From Drosophila pseudoobscura (lineage: Eukaryota; Arthropoda; Insecta; Diptera; Drosophilidae), in contig NC_046683.1 in NCBI RefSeq assembly GCF_009870125.1, positions 55,443,869 to 55,507,868 on the forward strand: 64,000 bases of DNA, in the 5' to 3' direction. Below the pieces are notes generated by a model that made no database searches, was not told the DNA's origin, and saw only the letters and a program-made list of their open reading frames with translations. Below, piece by piece: positions 32,361 to 44,121 of this stretch. Every line of letters starts with the position of its first letter. Position 1 is the first letter of the stretch. The position numbers and the translations under genes are program-made.

Positions 32361-35300
32361 GGGATGTGAGAATGCGAGACAGAAAAAAAATGACACACAC
32401 ACAAAAAAAAAGAAGGAAGGAAAAAAGCATTTTGGCAAAAGCATAAAAATAAAAATGAAATAAAATGGCATAAAAAATGCAACAGTTCTGTGAGATAAGC
32501 AGAAAGATAGAAGGAGATGTAGGAGCAGAAAAGGGAGAGGCAGGATAAATATGAAGAGAAGCGGAAGATGAGGCAGAAAGATACAGGATGAACGAAGTAG
32601 CAGGAGTCGACGAATCTGAATTAGAAGCAGAAGAAAATACATATTGTATGTGTACAAACGGCAGAAGAAATTGTGAGAGCGGGAGAAAGGGGGACACGGA
32701 GAAAGCAAAACAATATGCTGCAGGTAGTGTGGGATGTGAGAGACCAAGAAGAAGCAGTAGAAGATCTGACGATATCCTCAATTTCTGGCTATAAGCGGAA
32801 CTGAAACATAAGCACCTCTTCGCCCTCAGGTACTGCCATACCTTATCCTTAAAAAACCTTGCATTTTGAGTAGATTTGCAGCCACACACACACACACACA
32901 TATACACGTATCCACTGAAGCTCTCTCACACTTGGATACTTTGCCGAATTTTAAATGAGTCAGAAAGAGAGAGAGTTCTCCTGCGATGAGGGGAGGACGA
33001 GACCCAAAGCAGGCCCCAATAAATGTCCTGTTGTCCAGCTCCAGCTTTAGGCTGCTCTCCTTCCTTCTTCTGGCAGGAGGACACTTGGCACGGTTTTAAT
33101 GCTTTTGGCCAAGGTTAACACAAACACGAACACGGACACACGTGCAGAATCACACACACACACCTACACACACACACAGTTGTAATGAAGAAGAGGAGCA
33201 GAAGCTGAAGCAGAAGCCAAAGCCAGCACAAATACTCGTAGAAATGAAGAAATACAAATTGTATAAAAAGAGGCAGCATTTAAGGGGTGTGGGGTGGGGT
33301 GGGGTAAATGTGCCACAAAGATAAAAGCGTAAATAGAAGCGAGGCACGAAAATTCTTTTCGAAATTACCAACTGAAGAGGGCCGAAGGGGGCGGTGGAGG
33401 CCGGGTCGTATCTCTCTTTATCTGGCAAGGAGATTCTATTGAAAGTGCGAATGGGCACGCCAACCCACACACCTACACACCTACACACACACGCCCTGCA
33501 TATGTGTGCCTGTGGATGGGGCAGGGTCTCAGACCCAGCCTTTCGACCCTGCCCCAATGTCCAGAGTTCGTGTGTGCCGTGACGTAAAGTTGTCGCCATG
33601 CCATTACCACTACCTTTACCGCTCTCCTGCCCTCCTGCTCTCCCTCTCTTTATAACTTTCTCCTCCATCTAACTCGCCCTTTCGCAAGGTGTCTCCCTCT
33701 CGCCCTGCATGGCTGTCTCCCTTCCACTGCCCCACTGTTTGCATGTGTGTAATGAATTTAAAGTTTGCCCCGCATACATTTTTCATACGCTGGCAAATTG
33801 TTATGGTTTTTGTACAGCAAATAACCCGCTCGCCCCAACCGAGGACCCACTCTCTTTGCACATCCCCCTCTCTGCCTCTGCCTCTGCTTGCCCTTTCCCA
33901 CCTTCCATTAAGTGGGTGTCGTGTGTCCTTGTTATCCACACGAGACATGATTATTAATTTGCAATTTCCGCTAATTGCATGAGAGTCGGGCGACTCCTCT
34001 CCTCTCCCACCGTGCCACACCTCATCTTCCGCTTTCACCCGCTCGGAGATCGTTTTGAAACTTATTTTCCAACAAAGTTGAGCCACATTCCTGCACGCTG
34101 TTCATTCTACAGACTGGTGCAAACAGATAAGACCCGATTAGATTAGCGGTCAACGGTTAGACATAAAAAAACATAGTCTTCCCAGCCCAGACGGGCCCAG
34201 CCCTCATCCGCCCTCCAGCTCAACCCCTCCCTTGGCCGCCCAGTGCCCAGGCGGCCCACTTATGAGATTGTTATGGCTAAAAGGAATCTCTTGAAATCGC
34301 CTGGAATTTGCGTATTTTTATGCTTTCCACTTGACTTTTTATTTCAGCCCGGGAAAAATAAAGTATTTTAAGAAATCAAATGATTCGTTCGGTACAACCC
34401 GCACTGGGTAAAAAAATCTAATTATTTCCATAATTAGTTTTTTGTGGAACCAAGGAAAGGTTAGGTTTCACCTATAGACATACTCCGTGACGTTAGTTTC
34501 CATGAAATGGTCAAAACTCGAACGATTTTTTTGAATACAAATGTTGATTAAATTAATTTTTAAAAGCTTGTTAATTGTGTGAGAATTTGCGATTTGATAT
34601 TTCGAAAATAGAACCCGTTTTGTGGAAACTGTGCGCCACCGAAGTTCTCTCTGCTCCCCTGCTTCCTCTTTGGCCTGGGCCAGTCTTTACCTTCATTTAT
34701 CTCACTTCACGACGATCATCCATTCGTTATGAATTTTTAATGCCGCCATTACATGAGAGCCTCTCAAATTTGAATATTTATTTTGTGGCAAATTATAGGC
34801 CATATATTGTAATGAAAATCAATTTGAAAACAAACGGCCTGCCATTAAGATTGCAATGAGCTCTACCGGCGGTGTCGGGGGATCTCTAAGAGACTGGATT
34901 GAGGATTGGATTGGCTTGGCCAGATGATGAGGCGATGAGTATAGACATTGGCGCTTGCCGGAGCTGACGCCGACGCCGACGCCTGTCATGTCGATGCATT
35001 ATAAATTGTTGACATTAGCGGGGAAATGATGCCCAGACGACGTCGTCGATAGGTTTAATTTCGTTGATTGAACAGCATCGAAGCAGAGCAGCGACTGCTC
35101 AGAATGTTGTGCACATATTCTATCGTCCACATTCTATATGCCACTTCTGTGTGTCGTGTATTTTTATAAATCGCCAGCAATCTAGCTGGCAATCTATTTG
35201 CTGTTGGCATTTGGCCTGCCCCGGCTTGAGGGCTCCAGCTTTATTTCCCGTGTTTTTAATACGGGTGGAAGGGCACCGGTGGGATGACAGGACAGCGTCC

Positions 35301-36010
35301 TTGACCCAAGGCCTATTCTAAGGCGAACCGGCGGTAAAAATTTTACTCTTTCAGCTTTTTGTGTGGGCTGTAGGCGGCGGCATTGCGCATACGCCCCGTT
35401 GCTCAGACTTTGTTCAAACACAGCCAGTAGCAGCCACAGCCACAGCAGCAGCAGCAGGAGTTTTCCTTTTATTATTCCATTAAATATTTTCCTTTTGAAG
35501 CTGCAGAAAAGGCATAACCCTAATTAAGTCGATGTTTGGCTTTCCAGCTGCGCTTTTGATGGGCCCCTACCGATTTGGGGGCTTTGGTTTGCTCTGTGGG
35601 CTCCGATTGAAAGCGGATTCTCTTTAATAAAGCTGCACTGCAGCATCTTGTGGCACGGTGGCACACGTACATGCCGACAGTTTAGCAGTTAGCTGGGGGA
35701 AACTCTCCTAACCAAATAACCGCAGCAGCAACAAACTGACCTCAGAACACCCTCTCTCCCGGCCCCCCCTCTCTCTCCACACTTGGGCACCGCTTGACAA
35801 TTTCCATCGAGCAGCAAATTGTTTTCTTTTCTGCGGTTTTTACTCTTAATTATGCGGCAGTTAAGCGGAGTCCCGCCCCCCGCACATGCCCTGGGAATTA
35901 CCACGGATTTTAGCACTGTAGCATATAGCATACAATATATCTTCTTCGGGCGTTGGATTTCGCTGACTTTGGCATTTGAGTTCTGCTTAGATTTTTCGAC
36001 GAGTCAACGT

Positions 36011-36050
36011 CTCCGTTCAGTTCTGTTCTGCTCCGTTCAGTTCTGTTCTC
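36011..36050 (+). repeat. Tandem 20-bp duplication carrying TTCAGTT
   Basis: Two adjacent 20-bp units differ at one base. Each holds GTTCAGTTC, an Inr-like match. This could be an alternative start region or simple slippage. Confidence 0.6.
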
Positions 36051-39000
36051 CTCAGCACGGTTCTCTTCGGTTATGTTCAGACTGTCGCGAATTGGCGGTT
36101 CATTAAACTGAAGTGTCATTTCGGGAAGTGTTTCTGTCTGTCTGTCTCTTTTTCTTTTTTTTTATCTCTTTTACAGTAAGGGAGCAAAGTCCAAAGTCGT
36201 GAAATTATGTTGTAACAGCAAATGGGTTTGCATGATTTGTGTAATTTTCAAGAATTGTTCCAGAGAAGAGCTCAAAAATACATTTCACGGAATAGTTACA
36301 CAGAGAGAAATGAGTGGGGGGATAATTTGAGAAATGTATATCGGTAAATAAGATCGATGACCATATCCCTAAGAATTTACTACGAGTTCCTACCCACATT
36401 TCGAACCAAAATTTGCATAACTTGGAATTACCTGAAGCTCGGGGGCCTCGACTTGGTGTGAATTACATCATAATCGGCTCGACTCGACACGGCTCGGCAC
36501 GGCTCGTTCGCACACCTTTGAAGAGCATTAAAACCCAGTCAGGGCCCATAACAAATCGAAAAACTTTCAAATTGCGAACATAAAATCTGTTTTTATGGCT
36601 TCCCCTACACCGCAGTCGAATCGGTGAGATATGGCATCATTATAATTGCGCAGACACAAGCCGAAAAGAAAGCGGGTTCGACATGCAAAAATCGTTCTCG
36701 AGAACAATATGTTGAAGCCATATAAAATATGTTTTGGGTGCGTTGACGCCAGGGGTAGAGTCTCGAGGGGGGGGTGGGGGGACAGCAAGGAACCACACGC
36801 TCGAAATGCCAATTAGGTTGGACGCCAAGGTCTCAAGTGCCACCAAACAAAAACAGTCGAAAAATCCGCAAGAGAAAAAAAAACTTTCGAGTTTATTATG
36901 CGTTTGGAATGCGAAATATACAAGATCATGTTGCCAGAAAAACAAACAGAACTATAGAGCGAACTGCCTGGAACCCAGCATTCCCCATTCCCCATTCACC
37001 CATCGCACGGTCCCCCGCTCCCCTTATCATAAGCGATCGTGCTCAATGCTCAAGAAATCAAATAAATTATGTGGTCAGACCAACGAACGATAAACAGCGA
37101 TAAAACTTAAAGAAAACAGAGCCCAGAAACACATTGTTGCCTTATGGGCTTTCATGTTGGATTAATGTCTGGGGACCCAGAACGGGGCAGAGCCAGAGTC
37201 AGAGCCAGAGCCCAAAAAAGTTCACCAAAAAGTTGTCGCCAGTGCCGGTTTCTCTTCCGCTCAATCAGTGACTGTCTGAGCCTTCTGCCCTCTACCTTCC
37301 AGCTCTCCCTGTTGTCATTCTCTGAGTCTTGCAGAGGTAGTATATCATTTTTGGTGGGCTTCGCATTGATTTAATCACACAATCACACCAAACACGTTTG
37401 CCCTGCGAGGTGTCAAACTATTTTTCTAATTAACCCAATCTGGTGGCAGGGAAGTGGCCATAAAGTCGGTCTTAAACCTGAACAAAATTAATCAACTTTG
37501 CTTATTTAATGTTGGCCACTTGATGAATTCGGCTTCCCCCCAGAATTAATGATGTAATTCGTCTGGGGTGGGCCTCATTATAAATTCTATTGCGTCAGCA
37601 AATGAACACGGCCGTAAATATGCTCAAATTAAGATGGCGAAGATGGCGCTGACACGGTCTCGATGAAGATGATAATGCTGATGAACATAATGGACCTACC
37701 TCAGTTAACCTGATAAGCTTCCCGAGATACAGATACAGATACAGATATAGATAGAGTTCCAAGTAGCGTTCTCATTTCCGTCTGGCGATAAGATAAGACC
37801 TCCAGTCTCAAGTCGTATCTAGATATAGATGTTATCTTTCGTTTTGAGGGGCTTTTATCAGAAAGGAAACTTTAAGGTAAAAACGGTTCTCAATTTAATT
37901 ACCAGGAAATGGTGGGATCAGCAGTGATGAAATGGCTAACGACTACATATGGGAGATACAGCCAAGCGATGTCTTGGAGATTGCACCCATTCAATATTGA
38001 ATACATTTCCGCCCGCACTCGACATAATGTTCCAACTCCCGGAATTGTACTTCTTTCTCTCTCCGACTAAGCGCTCGTCCGATGGGGGCTCCACTTGACA
38101 GGCGAAATTAATGTGCATTTAATATGTTTTCAATTTCAATGAAAATACCAAAAATGTGGCGAAAAATTTCCGGCATAAATTGGCGCCGGTTTTTCACTCG
38201 CATAGGCACATAAATCTTTTCCAGTGCCTGCTGCCGCCCCTCCCCCAGGGCCGCCTGTGGCGGTGCCATACAGAACAGCCACAAAAGCCTGTCCGCTGTT
38301 TATGCAAATTGCAAACAATCCAAGGATCCTCATTTCCCCCCCCGAGTGTGGAGCAAATGGAATTCATATTTGTGGCCTGTTTGTTCCTGTTTCATTTTCC
38401 TACCAATTAGAATTTTGGCCAATGATTTGTTGTGCAATTTAATGGGGAATTGATTTTCATCTAATTCGTGCATTAAATAATTTAATATTATTTATAATAT
38501 ATTTAATTTCGAATGTGATGTTACGCACACGCTGCGGGAAAAGCTAATTGAATCCAGCATCCGCCTGAGGCAGGTGCACAAACGGGCAGGTGGTCGGGGC
38601 ACCAGAAGGTTGCATCAAATGCCAGCGGCTGCATTGGCATTTTTAATGCAATTTCACTTGCAACATGCTACCCCAACCACCTGACATAGCTTCATGCATA
38701 TGTATGTGAGTGTGAGTGTGTGTAAAAAGTTCACGAAGCATTCTCAAGTAGAGGCGTGGCAGAAAGGAAATGCGAAATTGTTGCAAGCCAGAGCGGAGGC
38801 AAAAAAAAGATTGAAATATGTGCACGGAGCAAGAACAAAAAAAAAAATTTGTGTAGTGCCCCATACTGCTACGCTCTCACACACACTCCCCAGTCCCCAC
38901 TCCCTGCCCTCTCCCCCATTTGTCGCTTTTGTTGTGCATTTATTTTTGTTAGTTTTCATTTTCTTTGAGCAGCTGCCTTGCCATTTCCCCCACGGCCCCT

Positions 39001-39440
39001 CCGCTTGTTTGTTTAGCTGCTCGGCATTGCTAATCCAGTGCAAGAAAATGTTCCCGCTGCCATAGATTTTGCCGAGCATTGTCTGGCTGACAACAAGCCA
39101 TTTGTTGCAGTTGCAAAGTGAGAACAAGAATGGGGAACACGCAAAGATCTCCGTCTTCAGCACGGAGCACGGAGCACGGGGCATGGAGCAGACGCTTCTT
39201 ATGATGCTTCTTATGCGCTTAATTTGAATTTGTTTAGCGGAAATGTGACAGCGAAAAAATTGCCAAGCAAACATGATGCTGATGGAGTGAAGTCTTTAGC
39301 GAAGATTGAGAGCCCCACATGGAGTGTGAAGTCTTCAGAGAGTGGGAGCTGATGGACTTCCGCAGCCTTGAGATAAGACAGAAGGCTCTAATGATGTGGT
39401 TAAGTTTTTCCATGCCTTCCAGGTTTTATGTCTAGAATTT

Positions 39441-39500
39441 CTGCAGTCTTTCGTTCTTAATAAATTGCTAAATTGCTCTTTTCATTGCAGGTAAACGCTC
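39441..39500 (+). other. Recursive-splice-like site (acceptor abutting donor)
   Basis: A pyrimidine-rich stretch with a TGCTAAAT branch-like element runs into TTTTCATTGCAG directly followed by GTAAAC (junction 39490/39491). Abutting 3' and 5' splice sites define ratcheting points in long fly introns. It lies 9.6 kb downstream of the donor at 29885 on the same strand. A 31-nt microexon ending at GTAAATATT is an alternative reading. Confidence 0.4.
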
Positions 39501-40043
39501 ATCCTCTGAATGCCAGAACTGGTAAATATTTGAACGCCACTCTCTCCCACCCGGCAAGAATTTCTTCCTTAAACTAAAAATAAGACAAAAATCCAATTCC
39601 ATTCGATATACAAACAGCAGCAAAAATGTTGTGTTCGTTTGGCAGAAATATTTTCAAATTTTTTTTCATGCATGTTGATTTTGCACCCCGTCCGCCAGTG
39701 CGTATGTGTAATGCCATACATAACGCATACGCCGCGTGCACGCCACGCCACGCGCAATTAAGCAAAACAAAATGCGATCGCAGAGCGTTCATAAAAATAA
39801 ATAAATGCCGCAATGCCGAATCACTGAAACACTGAAACACCCAAAAGCCGAATGCAAAAATGCGAAAACGCGAAAAAAATAGAAATAGTAAAAATTAACT
39901 CTGAGCATAAAATATTCTCAATTTAACGACGGCGTGTGCATAATAAATAAATTTCAAATTTGCACGATAATTAATAAACAATCCATTGGGGAGTGGGGCA
40001 GAGGATAGTGTGGCGGATTGTCGGATTGCAGTGGTGGGTGCGC

Positions 40044-40068
40044 GGGCGGGGGCGGGGCGGTGGGGGGG
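40044..40068 (+). other. G-quadruplex-type tract
   Basis: Runs of 3, 5, 4 and 7 G separated by one to four bases. Confidence 0.7.
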
Positions 40069-40349
40069 CGTGTTGCAGTCAAACACTTGACCATAATCAG
40101 TCAATCAGCCAGAAAAATGGGAACGTTGTTGTTTCACTTTTGGCTGTCCGGACAGCGGTCCGCTAATGAAGTTGTTGTGTTTTCGCGCTGTTTGTTTGCC
40201 TTAAAGTTGGCTACCCACGCATATACATACATACATATCTGCATGTGTGTGGATATAGATATAGATATAGATATGTATGGCTGTTGGCAGCTCTGTGGAC
40301 GCACAACCGACTGCAGCTTTGGTCGAAGTCAATTAGGCGCATCAATTTG

Positions 40350-40399
40350 CTTTGGCTTTGGCTATGGCTATGGCTTTGGCTATGGCTTTGGCTTTGGCT
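40350..40399. repeat. 6-bp repeat GGCTTT / GGCTAT
   Basis: Eight units of TTTGGC or TATGGC in a row. Confidence 0.85.
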
Positions 40400-42335
40400 G
40401 TTTAGAGCGTGCGGGGGAATACAAGCCACATGTCGAATAGCTAATCAGACACTTTGGGGTCATTTACAATGCAGATTTCAATGCAGACTTGGCTGCCGGG
40501 GTAGTCCGCTGGCAATGCCCGAGGGAGATCCCAGTACCATCTCTCCCTAATTGCCTAATTTTCGATTAAAATTATTCCATTATTAATGGAGTTTCAGCTT
40601 TTGTTTATCACCAAATTGTAATGATCTCAGCTCGAGCTCTACACAACTTCTTTGTGCTCTTTTCTCACTCAATTACGAAAATATCTGGATTGTCAGAGAC
40701 TGCATTGCCTTTGGCCTCCATGCATTCGCCATTTCCATTTCCATCTCCATATCCACATATCCACTCGCATTCCCATATCTATCCATGTGCGAGCTGACCC
40801 AGTTAAGTGCTGGAAGTGCGTACGAGTCGGTCGGTTCGGTAGGTGCTGCCGCTGCCGCTGCTGCTGCTGCTGGCTAGCTGGCCGGAGTAGGCTGCTGTTG
40901 TTGAAGGAGGTCAACAATGGAGTGCCACTCAATCCACAAAAACACTGTGCGAGAGCCGTCGATGAGCGCAAACAACAGCAAAAGCTACAACAATCAGAAG
41001 AGAAAGGAGGGGAAACGAAACCAGCGGGGGGAGAGAGAGCGGGCTAAAGGCAAAAAAAAAAAATATGTCTGCAAAAAAACAAAAAAAAAGGCAAATTGCT
41101 GAAATCCCTTTTGGTCCCCGCATCCAAGCGGCAGACTGAGAGGCGCAACAGCAGCATTCAGACTTTGAGGCGCCAAAGGGCTGGGACTGGGGGTCTGAAA
41201 GCTGGCCGGAAAGGATACGCTTGTTAGCAGCGGAAGTGGCACCCAGATAAGACAAAGATGGAGGCAGAGACAGAGACAGAGAGAGACACAGAGAGAGCGG
41301 CGGCCATTGTTGCCCATTGTTCCAGGGACATTGTAATTAAACGTTTAATGCGATTGTTGCCGCTGCTCTCGAGGAGTACGAGTGCGAGTACTCTCTAGTA
41401 CTAGCTGTTGCCGCTCTGTTAATTGGGTCACTCTTGGAATGAATTTTTAGCGTTTATTCAAATCGTTTGCCTCTTTCGGCCCTGCAGCTCCATAATGAAG
41501 ATGTTTCTCCCAGGTTTAGCCACTTAATTGACTTTCATTTCTGTTGCCCTGGATAGTGGCTGTTGTCTGTTGTCTGTTGGTTGTTGCCTGCTGGCTGTTG
41601 CCTGTTGGCTGGGCTTGTGTCCACCTGCAGCAACTCAATTAAGTAGCTTTCAGGGGAGAAACTTCTCTCTGCAGTGCTTAGCATTCTGCATAATTTGTGG
41701 GTCAGTACAAAAGCCTCTACAACAATAAATTGCAGTTAAATGAAAATGCTAGAGGTTTTTCCCTCAGGAGAATGCATTTGGTTAAGGGCCTTTCCTTTCC
41801 TTTCACCATGGCAAAGGCAATGGTGCTTCAGTACTTTAGTATTTATCTTGGCCTCTTCAGGCCCCTGATTGACCATCAATTGGTTGGCTAATCGTTTGGC
41901 TTTTAATTAGGTTATGTCCTGGGAAAAGGAAACATATTTTCCGCTTCTCCCAAGTTCGGGGCTGGGAAAAAGGTCTCGAAGAACAAAGAAAAACTGCTGA
42001 TAACTAGAAGAAGAAGGACATTTCAATTTCCCAAGGATACAAGATGTGGGAACAAAAGTTGAAGCACGAAAACAAAAGCGAAGCGTGGAAAATACTTATT
42101 CTTTATTCTTCCTTTCGGTTGTCAACATTTTGGCAATTTGATTAAGTCCAATTTGTGCGACGTTTTACTGCCACGCCCACCCGGGGAGATCGGTTTATTT
42201 GCGCTCAACTTTGCAGTTAAATAAGACAACAAGAATTTATTCGCCCAACTTTTGCTGGGTTCCCCGAGTTCTCCGGGTTCCCTGGGTTCCCTGAGTTCCG
42301 TGGCGTGTGACGGGACTCCCAGAGTTCTATTACGA

Positions 42336-42336
<1 letters not shown>

Positions 42337-42366
<30 letters not shown>
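42337..42366. repeat. (GT)n microsatellite
   Basis: About 14 GT units following ATTACGAGTAT. Confidence 0.9.
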
Positions 42367-43098
42367 GGCGGGAAATTGTGATTCCATTAGGAAAAGTCTG
42401 CAACTCAAATGTCATTTAAGTTTTTTGGCTGGAGAGAGTGTTTTAGAGGGGGTATGCCCGATGCCAGGACCAGGACCAGCTCCAGGACCAGGACCTAACT
42501 CCACATCCTTTTGGGAGCATGTTAGCTCGGAGCTCGGAAAAACTCGGCGCTGGAACCGAGACAAAACATTTGCATGGCAAATATAATTACAAAGAAATAG
42601 AAAATGCAATTTCCCATCACGTACCAGCACGAGTATCTGTGTAGGCGAATGAATATTTCATCGATCGACTTTTGGGGCCTGCCTATGAATATTGCAATTC
42701 AATTTCCATTTTGGGGCCGAATATTTTTCGATATAATTATTGGCAAATTGAGCCATTGTCGTAATGGATCTACCGCAGGCTACACACACACACACACACA
42801 CCAGCACATACCAGCAGATAGAAGTACAGTTGTGTACAAATGCAGGCAGAGAGACATGCAGGACATGCAGGACATGCAGCAGCAGTCGTAGTCGTAGTCG
42901 TGTTCACTCAAACTAATCAGTTGTTTCAATATTTGCCCCCAAAGGCGAAGCCGAGCAAGGACAAAAGTCATCAGAAATGAATGAAAGGGTTGCAGGGGTA
43001 ATGGCATGGAGTGCAGACAGGAAACGGAAACAAGCGACCAAGAACAACGGAAGCGCATCGCATCGCAGTGCCGATGCCGATGCCGATGCAGATACGTT

Positions 43099-43121
43099 CC
43101 CCCCCCCCCCCCCCCCCCCCC
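43099..43121. repeat. Poly(C) run, 23 bases
   Basis: A pure C run of unusual length for fly DNA, flanked by GATGCCGATGCC repeats and CACACA. It may form an i-motif, or a quadruplex on the other strand. Length is likely error-prone. Confidence 0.85.
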
Positions 43122-44103
43122 ACACATATCGTCGATTAGGGAAGGAATACTCGTACTCGTATACGAGTACAGGACTAATTGATTTTCTCGCACCCTCAGG
43201 CGATTTCTGTTCGAAAACACGCGGACGAGTAGGCTCCAGTCTTAACGATGGGGTCTCCGTTCCACTTCCACTTCCACTTCCATTGGCAGTTCCATTACTT
43301 TTGTTGATTTAAATGCGTTTGCATAAAATGCGGCTAATTAAAACTTGTGGATGGCCCACTCCATGGCACGCTAAAAAGAAAACGGTTAGCACAAAGCGAA
43401 GAAACCCGCCGCAAAAGGGAAAAGGGCGCAAAAGGGGAAAGGCAAATATGAGAAAAAAAATAAATAAAAGAAAGGAAAAGAGAAAGAGAAAACCAACTTC
43501 AGTTGGAGGGAAAAACTTATTGAATTTTCATGAACTTTTACGCCCATAAGAGCGGAAGGCCTTCTCCATTTGCGAGGCTCAAAGGAGACTACAACGAGGG
43601 CCGCAAATGAATGCGGATAATCGACACGAAATGTACCCTGAAACCCTGAAAAGAAAGCGAAATTAACAGATTTATACGGTTGCTACTCACAGCAGGAGCA
43701 GAGGTTCCCGGATCCGTCAGGCCTTTCTTGCTTAAGAAGTTCCCACATTCATTGTCTGGCTGTTCCGCTGTTCCGGGGACTTCCGCTTGGCCAAAAGAGC
43801 CATCGCTCATTGCAGGTTAAATAAATAGCAGCAGGACACACGGCACCCACTCCGGCAGCAGGACATGGGGGACATGGGGCGGCGGACGATTGTGCAAATG
43901 AGCAATAAGAAAAGCCAAGCTCTTGGGCTGTTAATGCTCGCGCATTAAAATACATAAAAAGCAGCCCGGAAAGGAAAAAAAACGAAAGGAATTCAGAGAA
44001 AAAAAGAAGTAAGGTTGTTTTGTGGAGAGGCGGCCCCCCCGGACATGGTCCAGTGGCCAATTTCTTGGCCTCTTTCTTGTGCTGCCTGCTTTTGCCATCA
44101 TCA

Positions 44104-44121
44104 GGGCCGGGCCGGGCCGGG
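44104..44121 (+). other. (GGGCC)n, quadruplex-type repeat
   Basis: GGGCC repeated four times. Four GGG runs with two-base loops fit a canonical quadruplex. Confidence 0.75.

Larger units (their letters stand above)
29885..39440. other. Non-coding region, possibly intron
   Basis: Simple repeats and AT-rich DNA. It contains GT/CA tracts (32332-32360, 32884-32901, 33151-33178), a G-rich tract (31156-31183), a repeat remnant (31543-31586), a 20-bp tandem duplication (36011-36050), and a strong polypyrimidine-plus-CAG acceptor-like sequence at 36137-36176. No coding exon is seen. Confidence 0.5.

Noticed and set aside
32188..32907. 239-codon minus-strand frame rich in Phe/Ser/Leu
   Set aside because: It comes from purine-rich low-complexity DNA including a GT microsatellite. 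The translation has low-complexity character.
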